From Pseudaeromonas sp041911695 (GTDB taxonomy: Bacteria; Pseudomonadota; Gammaproteobacteria; Enterobacterales; Aeromonadaceae): DNA of 40,226 nt. The DNA is taken from the NCBI GenBank assembly GCA_041911695.1, contig JAYROM010000025.1, positions 1 to 40,226 of the forward strand, written 5' to 3'. Positions 24,319 to 33,007 of the stretch are shown piece after piece (the first letter of the stretch is position 1; the number at the start of each line of letters is the position of its first letter). Made by a program: the position numbers and the translations under genes. The notes under the pieces are model-generated. The model saw only the letters and a program-made list of their open reading frames with translations, did not search any database and was not told the DNA's origin.

Positions 24319-26328
24319 TCAGGAGAGGCGGAAACGCTGTACCAGCGCCTGCTGCTCCACGGCCAGTTCGTCCAGACGATGGCTGGTTTGGGCCACTGCC
24401 TGAATACCATGGTAATTGGATTCGGAGATATCCGAGATCCGGTTGAGGTTGGTGGAGATTTCGGCGCTGGTGGCTTGTTGCTCTTCGGCTGCTGAGGCGA
24501 TCTGGCTCGACATGTCGCTGATACGCGTGATGATGGCCTGGATCTCCTCCATGGCGCCATTGGCGTTGGAGGCTTGTTGCACGCTCGATTCCATCTCGTT
24601 GCTGCATTCGTCCATCACCTTCACTGCACGATGAACGGCCTGTTGCAGCCCTTCGATCATGCTGCGGATTTCAGCGGTTGAATCACTGGTACGGCGAGCC
24701 AAGGTGCGCACCTCGTCTGCGACCACGGCAAACCCACGACCATGTTCCCCGGCGCGGGCGGCTTCGATTGCAGCGTTAAGCGCCAGCAGGTTGGTCTGTT
24801 CGGCAATGCTGCGGATCACATCCAGGATGTTACCGATATTGCCGCTCATGCTGCTGACTTCGCCGATCACCTGACCGGTTTCTCCCAGCTTGTTGGCCAG
24901 TTGGTGGGTGGTCGAAATATTGCTGGCCATGATCGAGCGACCGACTTCGGCCGATTTTTCCACCGAAATGACCTGTTCCAGCGTCTGGTGTGCCGAGGAG
25001 GCAACCTCACGCACCGAGGCTTCCATTTCGGTCATCGCGGTGGCCACACTGGCGGTCTCTTCTCGCTGCAATTCCAGATCCTGGCGCGAGCGTTCGGCAG
25101 TTGAGCGGTTGTCGTGTGCAGCCTGGTTCAGCTGGTTGGCAGAGAGCGCCAACTTTTGCAGCACATCGCCCATCTGTTCGACCAGCACATTGACCTGGCT
25201 GGCCAGACGGCCGAACTCATTCTGTTTGTGGTAGCTTACGCGGCGGGTCATATCCCCCTGGGTGACACCGGTCAGCACATCCAGCAACTTGTGCAACGGT
25301 GAGCGAATGCTGATCGCCAGCCCCCAGGCGACCATAGCGGCAAAGCCAACGGCCAGTAAGACGCCGACCACCAGCAGAATGCGGCTGGTGACCAAGGTGC
25401 GATTGGCATTGGCGATGCTCTGGTTCATCAGATCCTGGGCGACCTTCTGCAGCTTGGCCAGCTCTTGCTGAACGGACATCACTTGCTGGCTGGCGGTATG
25501 AGCCCGCTTTTCCAGTTCAACCTGATGGTTGACCAGCTCCAGATAGCGAGCCAGCAGCCCCTTGTCGCCGGTAGTGCCCTGGATAAAGCCCTTGATATAC
25601 AGACCGACATCATTTTCCAGCGTCGGCACCTCGGTGCGCAGATCACTGACCGACTTGTTGTAGTCCTCCATCAGCTTGCGATTACGCTCCAGCGCGGCCT
25701 GAATGGGGGCGGAGGTGTTCTGATTGAGGGCATCCAGGGTGGAGACCTCAATCGCCGACTGTTTGGCCTGCATTTCGCGGAACAGACCATTGACATAACT
25801 GTCATCAATCTTGGCCTGCACGCCGGTGAGTTCCTGTTTGAACAGCGGCAGGAAGGTCTGGAATTCGCTCTTCGCCTTGTTGGTCTGTTGCATCAGGGTC
25901 AACAGCTCAGCCCGCTGCTTGTCCAGCCCGGCGGTCTCATCCAGATATTGTCGCGAGGATTGGCGCAGATTGGGCAGCCAGCTTTCCAGCATGGGCTGCT
26001 GTTTGGCCTGGTTTTCGAAATTCTGCAACGCCGTGGTAAAGGCATCGCGGGATTGCTGCAGTTCGGTCGCCAAGCGGGCAACCTCTTGCGGGTCTTTTTC
26101 GATCAGCACGTCAGTCAGTCGCTTGCTGGTGGTCAACAAGCTGACTTCCAGCCGATTTGATAGGACGACGATGGGCGACGCCTCTTCGGTGACCGAGGTC
26201 AATGCGGCATTTAGTCGGTTCTGGCTACTGTAATTCAGGACCGATCCGACGACCAGAACCCCAATCAGTACCGCAAAACCAAGGTAGACCCGGTGAAGGA
26301 TCGAAAGGTTGGAAATATCAATTTTCAT
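24319..26328 (-). CDS. Methyl-accepting chemotaxis protein
   Basis: A 669-residue transmembrane chemoreceptor. TM1 (about 12-32, RVYLGFAVLIGVLVVGSVL), a large helical periplasmic sensor (about 35-312), TM2 (about 317-339), a HAMP domain (about 340-392) and a cytoplasmic signalling coiled coil. The receptor tip that binds CheA/CheW is nearly consensus (EQTNLLALNAAIEAARAGE, GRGFAVVADEVRTLA). There is no C-terminal NWETF-like tether for CheR/CheB. The ligand is not evident. It stands alone between the PTPS-like gene and hinT, with a clear terminator; no sigma-28 promoter was recognised upstream. Confidence 0.95.
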   Translation of the reverse strand: MKIDISNLSILHRVYLGFAVLIGVLVVGSVLNYSSQNRLNAALTSVTEEASPIVVLSNRLEVSLLTTSKRLTDVLIEKDPQEVARLATELQQSRDAFTTALQNFENQAKQQPMLESWLPNLRQSSRQYLDETAGLDKQRAELLTLMQQTNKAKSEFQTFLPLFKQELTGVQAKIDDSYVNGLFREMQAKQSAIEVSTLDALNQNTSAPIQAALERNRKLMEDYNKSVSDLRTEVPTLENDVGLYIKGFIQGTTGDKGLLARYLELVNHQVELEKRAHTASQQVMSVQQELAKLQKVAQDLMNQSIANANRTLVTSRILLVVGVLLAVGFAAMVAWGLAISIRSPLHKLLDVLTGVTQGDMTRRVSYHKQNEFGRLASQVNVLVEQMGDVLQKLALSANQLNQAAHDNRSTAERSRQDLELQREETASVATAMTEMEASVREVASSAHQTLEQVISVEKSAEVGRSIMASNISTTHQLANKLGETGQVIGEVSSMSGNIGNILDVIRSIAEQTNLLALNAAIEAARAGEHGRGFAVVADEVRTLARRTSDSTAEIRSMIEGLQQAVHRAVKVMDECSNEMESSVQQASNANGAMEEIQAIITRISDMSSQIASAAEEQQATSAEISTNLNRISDISESNYHGIQAVAQTSHRLDELAVEQQALVQRFRLS

Positions 26329-26571
26329 CTATTATGTACCCGCCGTTGTGACTGCTGTCGGTCTGCCCGCTCTGGTCTTTGCGCCAGACACGGATGCAAC
26401 AAGATAGCGACCGACCTTGTATATCTTCTGCAAAAGCAGTCAAATAATTAAACTTTTCCACCGAATTGTCCGGCAAATACGGAGCTGAGTCACACATGAA
26501 GGCAGGGCGTTTTGTCACGGCCGAGATAGTGACCACATGATTAACCGTTTACATTCGACACGGGATTCAAA

Positions 26572-26928
26572 ATGACCACTGAAGAAACTGTTTTTAGCAA
26601 AATCATCCGTCAGGAAATTCCGGCCCCCTTGCTGTACCAGGATGAACTGGTTTCTGCATTTCGCGATATTCATCCACAGGCCGCTACGCATATCCTGATT
26701 GTGCCGAACAAAATCATCCCGACGGTCAACCAGGTCGAAGCCGATGACGAGTTGGCGTTAGGGCGCCTGTTTACCGTCGCCCGCAAACTGGCTTCAGAGG
26801 AGGGGATCGCCGAGGACGGTTATCGCCTGATCGTCAATTGTAACCGCCACGCCGGGCAGGAGGTCTTCCATCTGCATATGCATTTGCTGGGGGGCGAACC
26901 TTTAGGCCCCTTGCTGGCGAAGGACTAA
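26572..26928 (+). CDS. hinT: HIT family purine nucleoside phosphoramidase HinT
   Basis: Hydrolyses adenosine 5'-phosphoramidates and related acyl-AMP species. The 118-residue protein has the histidine triad H-L-H-M-H at 100-104 (His102 the expected nucleophile) and the N-terminal ETVFSKIIRQEIPAPLLYQD typical of HinT. It opens a block (hinT-lpoB-kinase-lipoprotein-ycfP-ndh) that follows the E. coli hinT-ycfL-lpoB-thiK-nagZ-ycfP-ndh order with ycfL and nagZ missing. Confidence 0.96.
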   Translation: MTTEETVFSKIIRQEIPAPLLYQDELVSAFRDIHPQAATHILIVPNKIIPTVNQVEADDELALGRLFTVARKLASEEGIAEDGYRLIVNCNRHAGQEVFHLHMHLLGGEPLGPLLAKD

Positions 26929-27048
26929 CCGGGTTGGTGGTTCGCCAGCCGATGCCCATGCCGGGACATTCGGCTTGGTGCGGTACAGTTCAGTCCGGGT
27001 CTGCTTTGACTTGCTGACGCGCTGACGGTCCGTATCATAGGAGACATG

Positions 27049-27070
27049 CGCGCTGTCTGTGTACAGCGCG
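27049..27070. repeat. Inverted repeat upstream of lpoB
   Basis: CGCGCTGT (27049-27056) and ACAGCGCG (27063-27070) form a perfect 8-bp stem with a 6-base loop, 25 bases before the lpoB start. No T run follows, so a leader hairpin or operator is likelier than a terminator. Confidence 0.5.
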
Positions 27071-27095
27071 TCAGTGGTTGTCGGAGGAAATCTGA

Positions 27096-27680
27096 ATGTC
27101 GCAACGTGTTCTCACCCTGTTCCCCTTGTTAGTCCTGCTGTTTACCACTGCGTGTAGCACGTTGGACAGCGGCATGTCAGCGCCGGTGCGTAGCACAGCC
27201 AGCGCACACAAGGGCTCGGCGCAGGGGAAGGGCGGGGTAGTCACTGACGCTCATGCCAGCAAACCAACCTCAGCGGTGGAAACCTCGTTGGCCCGTCAAG
27301 CGGCCGCACAATTGCAAGCCAAGGTGAAACTGACCGGTCAGCCAGTGCTGTTTGTGGATGGTATCCGCAACCAGACCACTGATGAGGTCGATACCGGCAA
27401 GATGGATGAGGTATTACGTCGCGCCCTGCTGGCGTCAGGTCGTTATCGCTTGGTGGATAACACCACGGTGGAAGGGCTGGGTAGCCAGCTGGAATACCAG
27501 CAAGGGGGAGATGTCTCGCCGGCGGCACTGGTACGCTTGGGCAAGCAGGCAGGGGCTCGCTACATGCTGTATGGCTATCTGGATAAACCGCAAACACGAC
27601 TGCGCTTGTCGATGACCCTGTTGGACCTGCAGAATGGGGAAGTGATCTGGCAGCAGCACCTGACTGCCGCGCGGCATTGA
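27096..27680 (+). CDS. lpoB: Penicillin-binding protein activator LpoB
   Basis: Outer-membrane lipoprotein that reaches through the peptidoglycan to stimulate PBP1b. The 194-residue precursor has lipobox TTAC (lipidated Cys20, Ser at +2), a low-complexity linker (about 22-65, Ser/Ala/Gly/Lys rich) and a globular C-terminal domain (about 75-192: PVLFVDGIRNQTTDEVDTGK, LLASGRYRLVD, ARYMLYGYLD, NGEVIWQQ). GGAGG precedes the ATG. Position after hinT supports the assignment. Confidence 0.92.
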   Translation: MSQRVLTLFPLLVLLFTTACSTLDSGMSAPVRSTASAHKGSAQGKGGVVTDAHASKPTSAVETSLARQAAAQLQAKVKLTGQPVLFVDGIRNQTTDEVDTGKMDEVLRRALLASGRYRLVDNTTVEGLGSQLEYQQGGDVSPAALVRLGKQAGARYMLYGYLDKPQTRLRLSMTLLDLQNGEVIWQQHLTAARH

Positions 27681-27699
27681 ATTGACTCACAGGATTGGG

Positions 27700-28512
27700 A
27701 TGCTTGAATCGAGCCTGCCGCCCCGTTTTCGTGGTGGCCAACTGATACCGCTGATAGGCGGCATGACCAACCAGAGCTACCGCCTCCAGCTGGAGAGTGG
27801 TCGTTATTTCCTGCGCGTCGGCACACCGATGGCTGCGCGGGTCGGGATCAAACGTCGTCACGAAATGGCGCTGCATTTGCAGGCCAGCCGCGCTGGTCTG
27901 GCGCCGGCCCTGCATTTTATGGATGTCGAACGCGGGCTGATGATCACCGACTGGGTGACGGGCGCAGAGCAGACGGCTGACTGGCACACTACTGCCGGCC
28001 TGCAGCGTCTGGCCGCCGTCCTGCATCAAGTCCATACCTTGCCGGTGCCATCCTGCCATCTGGATCTCAGTGCCCATCTTTACTTCTATCTGGCGCGGAT
28101 TTGCTTGCGTGATGGCCTGCTCAAGCAGGCGTTTGCCCGCGCGCAACAGCTGCTGGCTGCACTACCGCCTGCGCCGGCGGTGTTCTGTCATAATGATGTG
28201 AGCCCGTTGAATCTGTTCGGTGCCCCATTACAACTGGTGGACTGGGAGTATGCCGGGGCCGGGGATGCCGCCTTCGACCTGGCCTGCGCTTGTCATGCGT
28301 TCGCGCTGGATGGTGGGCAACAGCTGCAGTTGCTGACGGCCTATCAGGCTAAGGGCGGCGTCTGTAGTGGCGAACGACTCGACGTCATGCTTCAGGTGGC
28401 CGACGTGGTGGCGCTGCTTTGGGCGCGGGTCTTTGCTGAGAACACCGGGCTGGCCCACTACGATACCCTCTATCAACAACAACGACAGCGCTGTCAGGAG
28501 TGGCTGAGTTGA
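27700..28512 (+). CDS. APH-fold kinase, thiamine kinase/choline kinase-like (ThiK position)
   Basis: A 270-residue phosphotransferase of the aminoglycoside/choline kinase fold. The catalytic loop CHNDVSPLNLF (H-x-D-x4-N) and the metal-binding LVDWEYAG are clear. The N-lobe shows GGMTNQSYRLQ as the nucleotide loop and YFLRVG with the expected neighbourhood of the ATP lysine, although that position reads Arg. In E. coli the gene here is thiK, so thiamine kinase is the leading guess, but similarity outside the motifs looks low. ATG 27700 is preceded by AGGA; an in-frame TTG at 27682 gives six more residues. The stop overlaps the next gene by one base. Confidence 0.85.
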   Translation: MLESSLPPRFRGGQLIPLIGGMTNQSYRLQLESGRYFLRVGTPMAARVGIKRRHEMALHLQASRAGLAPALHFMDVERGLMITDWVTGAEQTADWHTTAGLQRLAAVLHQVHTLPVPSCHLDLSAHLYFYLARICLRDGLLKQAFARAQQLLAALPPAPAVFCHNDVSPLNLFGAPLQLVDWEYAGAGDAAFDLACACHAFALDGGQQLQLLTAYQAKGGVCSGERLDVMLQVADVVALLWARVFAENTGLAHYDTLYQQQRQRCQEWLS

Positions 28513-29360
28513 TGAAAACCCAACGTTGGCGGCATGGCCTGATCTTGCTGGTCTGTGTATTGAGTCTGGGAGGCTGTACTGTCCGCCTGCTTTATAACTG
28601 GCTGGATTGGGCGATTGCCTGGAAAGTGGATGATTACTTTGATTTGACCAGTGCGCAATCGCGAGTCCTCAAGCAGCAGGTGGCCGGGTTGCTGCGTTGG
28701 CATCGCACTGAGCAGTTGCCACAGTATGTGCTGGCGTTGCGCGAGCTGAGTAGTGATCTGAAAACGCCGTTGACCGAGCAGCAGGTGGAGCACCATCTGC
28801 AGACCTTCGAGCGCCTGTCGCGCCAACTGGCCGATGGACTCAAAGGGCCGGCCAATAAGGTGGCGGTGACCCTGACGGATGACCAGGTCAAAAACTTTAC
28901 CAAGGAGCGCTGGAACAAGTTGGGTAAAGACCGCGCTGAGTATCGCGAACAGGGCGGGGTCAAAGTCTATAACAGCTTCAAGCGCAAGCTGGAGAAGAAC
29001 CTGAAAAACTGGATCGGCGATCTGACCCCGGCACAGCAGCCACTGGTGGCCCAGTCGGCGCAGTGGCAGCAGCAGTATTACGCCACCTGGCTCGATTACC
29101 AGACCTGCTGGGTGCAGGCGATCGAACGTATGCTGGCGCAGCGTGGCAAGCCTGAATTTGAAACCGAACTGGTTAATGTCCTGCTTAAGGGCAGTGAATT
29201 GGGCGATGGCCGTTTCAAGCAGTATATCGATGATTCACACGCCCGTTCGGTCAAATGGTTTGCTGCATTAACCGCCTCGTTGACCGACCGCCAACGGCAA
29301 ACCTTGCGGGACAAGATTGATGATCTGGCGAGTGACCTGGAGAGCTTGAATCCGCGCTAG
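28512..29360 (+). CDS. DUF6279-type lipoprotein of unknown function
   Basis: A 282-residue predicted lipoprotein: signal peptide ending in lipobox LGGC (Cys22, Thr at +2), then a helical domain beginning VRLLYNWLDWAIAWKVDDYF, a start I associate with DUF6279. Charged helices dominate the rest (KNFTKERWNKLGKDRAEYRE, then a Lys-rich stretch). Translation is coupled to the kinase gene upstream through TGATG. It occupies the place of nagZ in the E. coli block. Function is not known; envelope location is inferred from the signal. Confidence 0.82.
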   Translation: MKTQRWRHGLILLVCVLSLGGCTVRLLYNWLDWAIAWKVDDYFDLTSAQSRVLKQQVAGLLRWHRTEQLPQYVLALRELSSDLKTPLTEQQVEHHLQTFERLSRQLADGLKGPANKVAVTLTDDQVKNFTKERWNKLGKDRAEYREQGGVKVYNSFKRKLEKNLKNWIGDLTPAQQPLVAQSAQWQQQYYATWLDYQTCWVQAIERMLAQRGKPEFETELVNVLLKGSELGDGRFKQYIDDSHARSVKWFAALTASLTDRQRQTLRDKIDDLASDLESLNPR

Positions 29361-29466
29361 TGTCGGCGTTTTTGGTTGGCGTCTGTGGTTGTGATGGGGG
29401 TTCTGGCGTCTTCTCCCTGGAGCTGTTATGGTCATACCCAGGCCCGAACACAAGGGAAGAGCACGT

Positions 29467-30006
29467 ATGATTATCTATCTGCACGGGTTCGACGCAAGTA
29501 GCCCCGGCAATCACGAAAAGGTCATGCAACTGCAGTTCATCGACAATGATGTGCGCTTTGTGCAATACAGCACCGTTTATCCCCGCCATGACATGAGCCA
29601 TCTGCTCAAGGAAGTTCACAAGCAACTGGCCAGCTCGGATGATCCCAAACCGTTGATCTGCGGCGTGGGGCTGGGTGGCTACTGGAGCGAGCGCATCGGC
29701 TTTTTGTGCGGCATTCGCCAGGTTGTTTTCAACCCCAATCTCCATCCGGAAACCAACATGCAAGGGCGCATCGAACGTCCGGAAGAGTACGTGGATATTG
29801 CGACCAAATGTGTAACTGAATTTCGTAAAAAAAATGCAGGTAATTGCATTTGTGTCCTTTCTGTTAACGACGAAGTGTTGGATAATACAAACACGGCACA
29901 AGAGCTGAAAGATTATTACAACATTGTCTGGGACGAGCGTGAGAGTCACAAGTTCAAGAACATCTCGGCGCATCTGCAGATGATCAAGGCTTTCAAGCTA
30001 TCGTGA
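29467..30006 (+). CDS. ycfP: YcfP family alpha/beta-hydrolase-fold protein
   Basis: A 179-residue protein close to E. coli YcfP (MIIYLHGFDASSPGNHEKVM; PLICGVGLGGYWSERIGFLC; FNPNLHPE; HKFKNISAHLQMIKAFK). It has a UPF0227 esterase-like fold, but the nucleophile elbow reads GVGLGG rather than GxSxG, so hydrolase activity is doubtful. ATG 29467 gives the family N-terminus; in-frame codons upstream to 29428 do not match. It precedes ndh, as in E. coli, separated by a terminator. Confidence 0.95.
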   Translation: MIIYLHGFDASSPGNHEKVMQLQFIDNDVRFVQYSTVYPRHDMSHLLKEVHKQLASSDDPKPLICGVGLGGYWSERIGFLCGIRQVVFNPNLHPETNMQGRIERPEEYVDIATKCVTEFRKKNAGNCICVLSVNDEVLDNTNTAQELKDYYNIVWDERESHKFKNISAHLQMIKAFKLS

Positions 30007-30029
30007 TGGCCATGACGGATCTGTTTTCA

Positions 30030-30058
30030 GGGAGCGATGGTCGCTCCCTTTGTTTTTT
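30030..30058 (+). terminator. Terminator after ycfP
   Basis: GGGAGCGA TGG TCGCTCCC followed by TTTGTTTTTT; it separates ycfP from ndh, which starts 15 bases later. Confidence 0.9.
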
Positions 30059-30072
30059 GGTGGATGTGAAGT

Positions 30073-31386
30073 ATGACCAAGATTGTAGTTGTTGGCGGTG
30101 GGGCCGGCGGTCTGGAGCTGGCTACCAAACTCGGGCGTAAGCTGGGCAAGCGTGGCAAGGCGCAGATCACCCTGGTAGATCGTAACCGTACCCATCTGTG
30201 GAAGCCGCTGCTGCACGAAGTAGCCGCTGGCTCGCTGGATGCCGGTATCGATGCACTGAGCTACCAGTCCCATGCCCGTAATCATGGTTTTGAATTCCAA
30301 CTGGGCACCTTGACCGGTATCCGCCGTGATGCCAAGCGTATCGTGCTGGCTCCGATCACCGGTGAAAAGGGCGAAGAGGTGCTGGCCGAACGCGAGCTGG
30401 AGTATGACTACCTGGTGATGGCACTGGGCTCGATCTCCAACGACTTCGGTACCCCGGGCGTGCGTGACAACTGCATCTTCTTGGATAGCCCGGATCAGGC
30501 TTTCCGCTTCCACGGTCTGCTGATGAATCAGTTCCTCAAGTTTGCTGGTGACTGCAAGCCGGGAGATGACACCTGTACCCCGGCGCAACAGGTCAAGATT
30601 GCCATCGTCGGTGCAGGGGCTACCGGGGTTGAGCTGTCGGCTGAACTGTATAACGCGGTGGAAGAGCTGGCCGCCTACGGCTATCGCAACCTGTCGCGCA
30701 GCAGCCTGAAGGTGACAGTGGTCGAAGCTGGCCCGCGCATCCTGCCGGCGCTGCCAGAGCGTATCTCTTCTGCCGCGCACCACGAACTGACCCAGCTGGG
30801 GGTGGATGTGCGCACCGCGACCTTCGTCAGCGAAGCGACCCCGGAAGGCTTGAAGACCAAGGATGGCGAGCTGATTGAAGCCAACCTGATGGTGTGGGCG
30901 GCGGGTATCAAGGCGCCGGACTTCATGAAGGAGATCGGTGGTCTGGAGACCAACCGTATCAACCAGCTGATGGTCAAGCCGACGCTGCAGACCACGCTGG
31001 ATGACCATATTTTTGCAATCGGTGACTGCGCCGCCTGCCCGCTGGGTGATGGCAAGTTCGTGCCGCCGCGTGCCCAGTCGGCACACCAGATGGCCGATCG
31101 CGCACTGGCCAACATTCTGGCAATGATGAATGGTGGCGAAGTGAAGCCATACAGCTATATGGACTACGGCTCGCTGGTGTCGATGAGCCGGTTCAGCACC
31201 GTCGGCAGCTTGATGGGTAACCTGATGCGCGGCTCGATGATGGTAGAAGGCCGTATTGCACGCTTCGTCTATATCTCGCTGTACCGTATGCATCAGGTCG
31301 CGCTGCATGGCTATATCAAGACCGGTCTGATGATGCTGGTCGGCCAGATCAACCGTATCCTGCGTCCGCGCCTCAAGTTGCATTGA
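30073..31386 (+). CDS. ndh: Type II NADH dehydrogenase
   Basis: Non-proton-pumping NADH:quinone oxidoreductase on the inner face of the membrane. The 437-residue flavoprotein has the FAD dinucleotide fold at the N-terminus (IVVVGGGAGGLELATKLG), the NADH-binding fold in the middle (IAIVGAGATGVELSAELYN, about 178-196), and the second FAD motif (HIFAIGDCAACP). The amphipathic C-terminus (VALHGYIKTGLMMLVGQINR) fits membrane attachment. It lies after ycfP as in E. coli, just past that gene's terminator, so the start region probably depends on read-through or a promoter inside ycfP. Confidence 0.97.
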   Translation: MTKIVVVGGGAGGLELATKLGRKLGKRGKAQITLVDRNRTHLWKPLLHEVAAGSLDAGIDALSYQSHARNHGFEFQLGTLTGIRRDAKRIVLAPITGEKGEEVLAERELEYDYLVMALGSISNDFGTPGVRDNCIFLDSPDQAFRFHGLLMNQFLKFAGDCKPGDDTCTPAQQVKIAIVGAGATGVELSAELYNAVEELAAYGYRNLSRSSLKVTVVEAGPRILPALPERISSAAHHELTQLGVDVRTATFVSEATPEGLKTKDGELIEANLMVWAAGIKAPDFMKEIGGLETNRINQLMVKPTLQTTLDDHIFAIGDCAACPLGDGKFVPPRAQSAHQMADRALANILAMMNGGEVKPYSYMDYGSLVSMSRFSTVGSLMGNLMRGSMMVEGRIARFVYISLYRMHQVALHGYIKTGLMMLVGQINRILRPRLKLH

Positions 31387-31406
31387 TCGTAGACCCGCAG
31401 ACAATA

Positions 31407-31468
31407 AGGCCCGCCAGTGCGGGCCTGAAACAGCAACCGGTCGCGGCTAAACCGCTGCCGGTTTTTTT
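31407..31468 (+). terminator. Double-hairpin terminator after ndh
   Basis: First hairpin AGGCCCGC CAGT GCGGGCCT (31407-31426). Second hairpin AACCGG (31435-31440) with CCGGTT, containing an inner GCGG/CCGC stem, ending in seven T (31462-31468). The T run touches the stop of the convergent phosphatase gene. Confidence 0.88.
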
Positions 31469-32141
31469 ATACCTGCTGCTGTAGCCAGCCCAGCAGGGCG
31501 GGCACATCGGTAAAGTGCTGATCGGCACCCCAGTGAGTGGTTACTTCGTCCGGATCAATATAGCCCCAGCCGGCTATCGCGGTGTGCATCCCGGCGGCCC
31601 GACCGGCCTCGATATCGCGGATATGGTCGCCGACATATAGACAGCGCCGCGGGTCGACCGCTAGCTGTTCACAGGCATACCACATCGGTTCAGGGTGTGG
31701 TTTGCGCAGCGGCAGAGTATCGGCACTCACGATCACGCCGCAGGCCGGCAGTTCGGTCACCTGGGCCATCAACGGTTCGGTGAGAAACGCCGGCTTGTTG
31801 GTGACAATTCCCCAGCGAATGCCCTCGGCATTCAGCCAGGCGATACAGTCGATCATGCCGGGATAGGGATGGGTACCGTCATACAGGTGGGCGGCATAGT
31901 GATCGAGCAGTGCCTGGCGTAATCCTTGTGCATCCATCTGCGCCAGGGTGTCGGCACCGAAGCCGGCTTTGAGCAGACCGAGCGCACCATCGGAGGCAAT
32001 CTGGCGGATCACCCGCTCGGCAAGCGGCGCATAGCCCTGGCTGGTCAGCACATGATTCACTGCGGCACCGAGGTCGGGCGCGGTATCGAGCAGGGTGCCG
32101 TCCAGATCGAACAGCACGGCATCAAAACAGCGACGGGTCAT
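31467..32141 (-). CDS. HAD-IA phosphatase, Gph/MupP-like
   Basis: A 224-residue haloacid-dehalogenase phosphatase. Motif I FDLDGTLLDT carries the nucleophile Asp12 and general acid Asp14; motif II VTNKP, motif III Lys in LRKPHPEP and motif IV VGDHIRDIEAG follow. Such genes are usually labelled phosphoglycolate phosphatase. The length and the position directly after ubiG, near gyrA and serC, match mupP of Pseudomonas, whose product dephosphorylates MurNAc-6-phosphate in wall recycling, so MupP is a real alternative. The ATG overlaps the ubiG stop by one base (TGATG). Confidence 0.88.
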   Translation of the reverse strand: MTRRCFDAVLFDLDGTLLDTAPDLGAAVNHVLTSQGYAPLAERVIRQIASDGALGLLKAGFGADTLAQMDAQGLRQALLDHYAAHLYDGTHPYPGMIDCIAWLNAEGIRWGIVTNKPAFLTEPLMAQVTELPACGVIVSADTLPLRKPHPEPMWYACEQLAVDPRRCLYVGDHIRDIEAGRAAGMHTAIAGWGYIDPDEVTTHWGADQHFTDVPALLGWLQQQV

Positions 32142-32842
32142 CAGGCCTCCGGGCGACTGGCGTGCAACATGTAATTGACGCTGGCATCGGTCGACAGGCG
32201 GAACTGGCCACTGAGCGGGTTGTAGACCACACCGCTCAGGTGTTGCAGTAACAGGTCGGCATGGCTCACCCACTGGCACAGGCTGGCCGGGCGGATGAAT
32301 TTGCGATGGTCATGGGTGCCCTTGGGCACCATGCGCAGCAGGTGTTCAGCCGCAGCGATCATCAGTAGCCAGGATTTCGGGGTCTTGTTGATGGTGGAGA
32401 AAAACAGCTGGCCACCCGGGCGGACCAGCCGCGCACAGGCGTGGACCACCGAGGCGGGGTCGGGCACGTGTTCCAGCATCTCCATACAGGTGACCACATC
32501 AAACGCGCCCGGGTGCGCGGCAGCCAGCTCCTCGACCGTGCCTTGCTGGTATTCCACCTCGATGCCGCTCTCCAGTGCATGCAAACGCGCGACCTGCAGC
32601 GGCTCGCGTCCCATATCCAGTCCGGTAGCGCGGGCGCCACGGCGGGCCATCGATTCGGTAAGAATGCCGCCGCCGCAGCCCACATCCAGTACCCGCTTGC
32701 CGTTCAGTCCGTCGCTGTAGCGTTCAATCCACGCCAGACGTAACGGGTTGAGCTCGTGCAACGGGCGGAATTCGCCCTCCGGATCCCACCAGCGGCTGGC
32801 GAGGGCTTCGAATTTGGCAATTTCCTGGGGGTCGACGTTCAT
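32141..32842 (-). CDS. ubiG: Ubiquinone biosynthesis O-methyltransferase UbiG
   Basis: SAM-dependent enzyme carrying out both O-methylations of ubiquinone synthesis. With the start at 32842 (MNVDPQEIAKFEALASRWWD) it has 233 residues, near the E. coli 240. Motif I VLDVGCGGGILTESMARRGA, GLDMGREPLQVARLHALESG, DVVTCMEMLEHVPDPASVV and MVPKGTHDHRKFI are all family signatures. Longer in-frame starts to 32917 lack the conserved N-terminus. Divergent from gyrA and coupled to the phosphatase gene. Confidence 0.96.
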   Translation of the reverse strand: MNVDPQEIAKFEALASRWWDPEGEFRPLHELNPLRLAWIERYSDGLNGKRVLDVGCGGGILTESMARRGARATGLDMGREPLQVARLHALESGIEVEYQQGTVEELAAAHPGAFDVVTCMEMLEHVPDPASVVHACARLVRPGGQLFFSTINKTPKSWLLMIAAAEHLLRMVPKGTHDHRKFIRPASLCQWVSHADLLLQHLSGVVYNPLSGQFRLSTDASVNYMLHASRPEA

Positions 32843-32954
32843 GGCAGTGCAATCCTTCAACAGCTGCGGATGACAGGTGGCGCTCATTATAACCAGCAGG
32901 CCGGCTTGTGACAGCAAGCCTTTGCCAAGGCTGGGGGATTGCCCTTTTTCGTGC

Positions 32955-32960
32955 TAGAAT
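32955..32960 (+). promoter_or_regulatory. Possible -10 element of gyrA
   Basis: TAGAAT, 48 bases before the gyrA start in the divergent ubiG-gyrA gap. No good -35 lies 16-18 bases upstream, where the sequence is a G run. Confidence 0.35.
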
Positions 32961-33007
32961 GCCGCCCTTACGCTTTCAAGTCGACTGAATCAGGGACCTG
33001 GGTTTAT

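Noticed and set aside
24212..24446. C-terminal 78-residue extension of the PTPS-like protein
   Set aside because: It crosses a terminator hairpin and the opposite-strand chemoreceptor 3' end, as expected for a frameshifted read-through.
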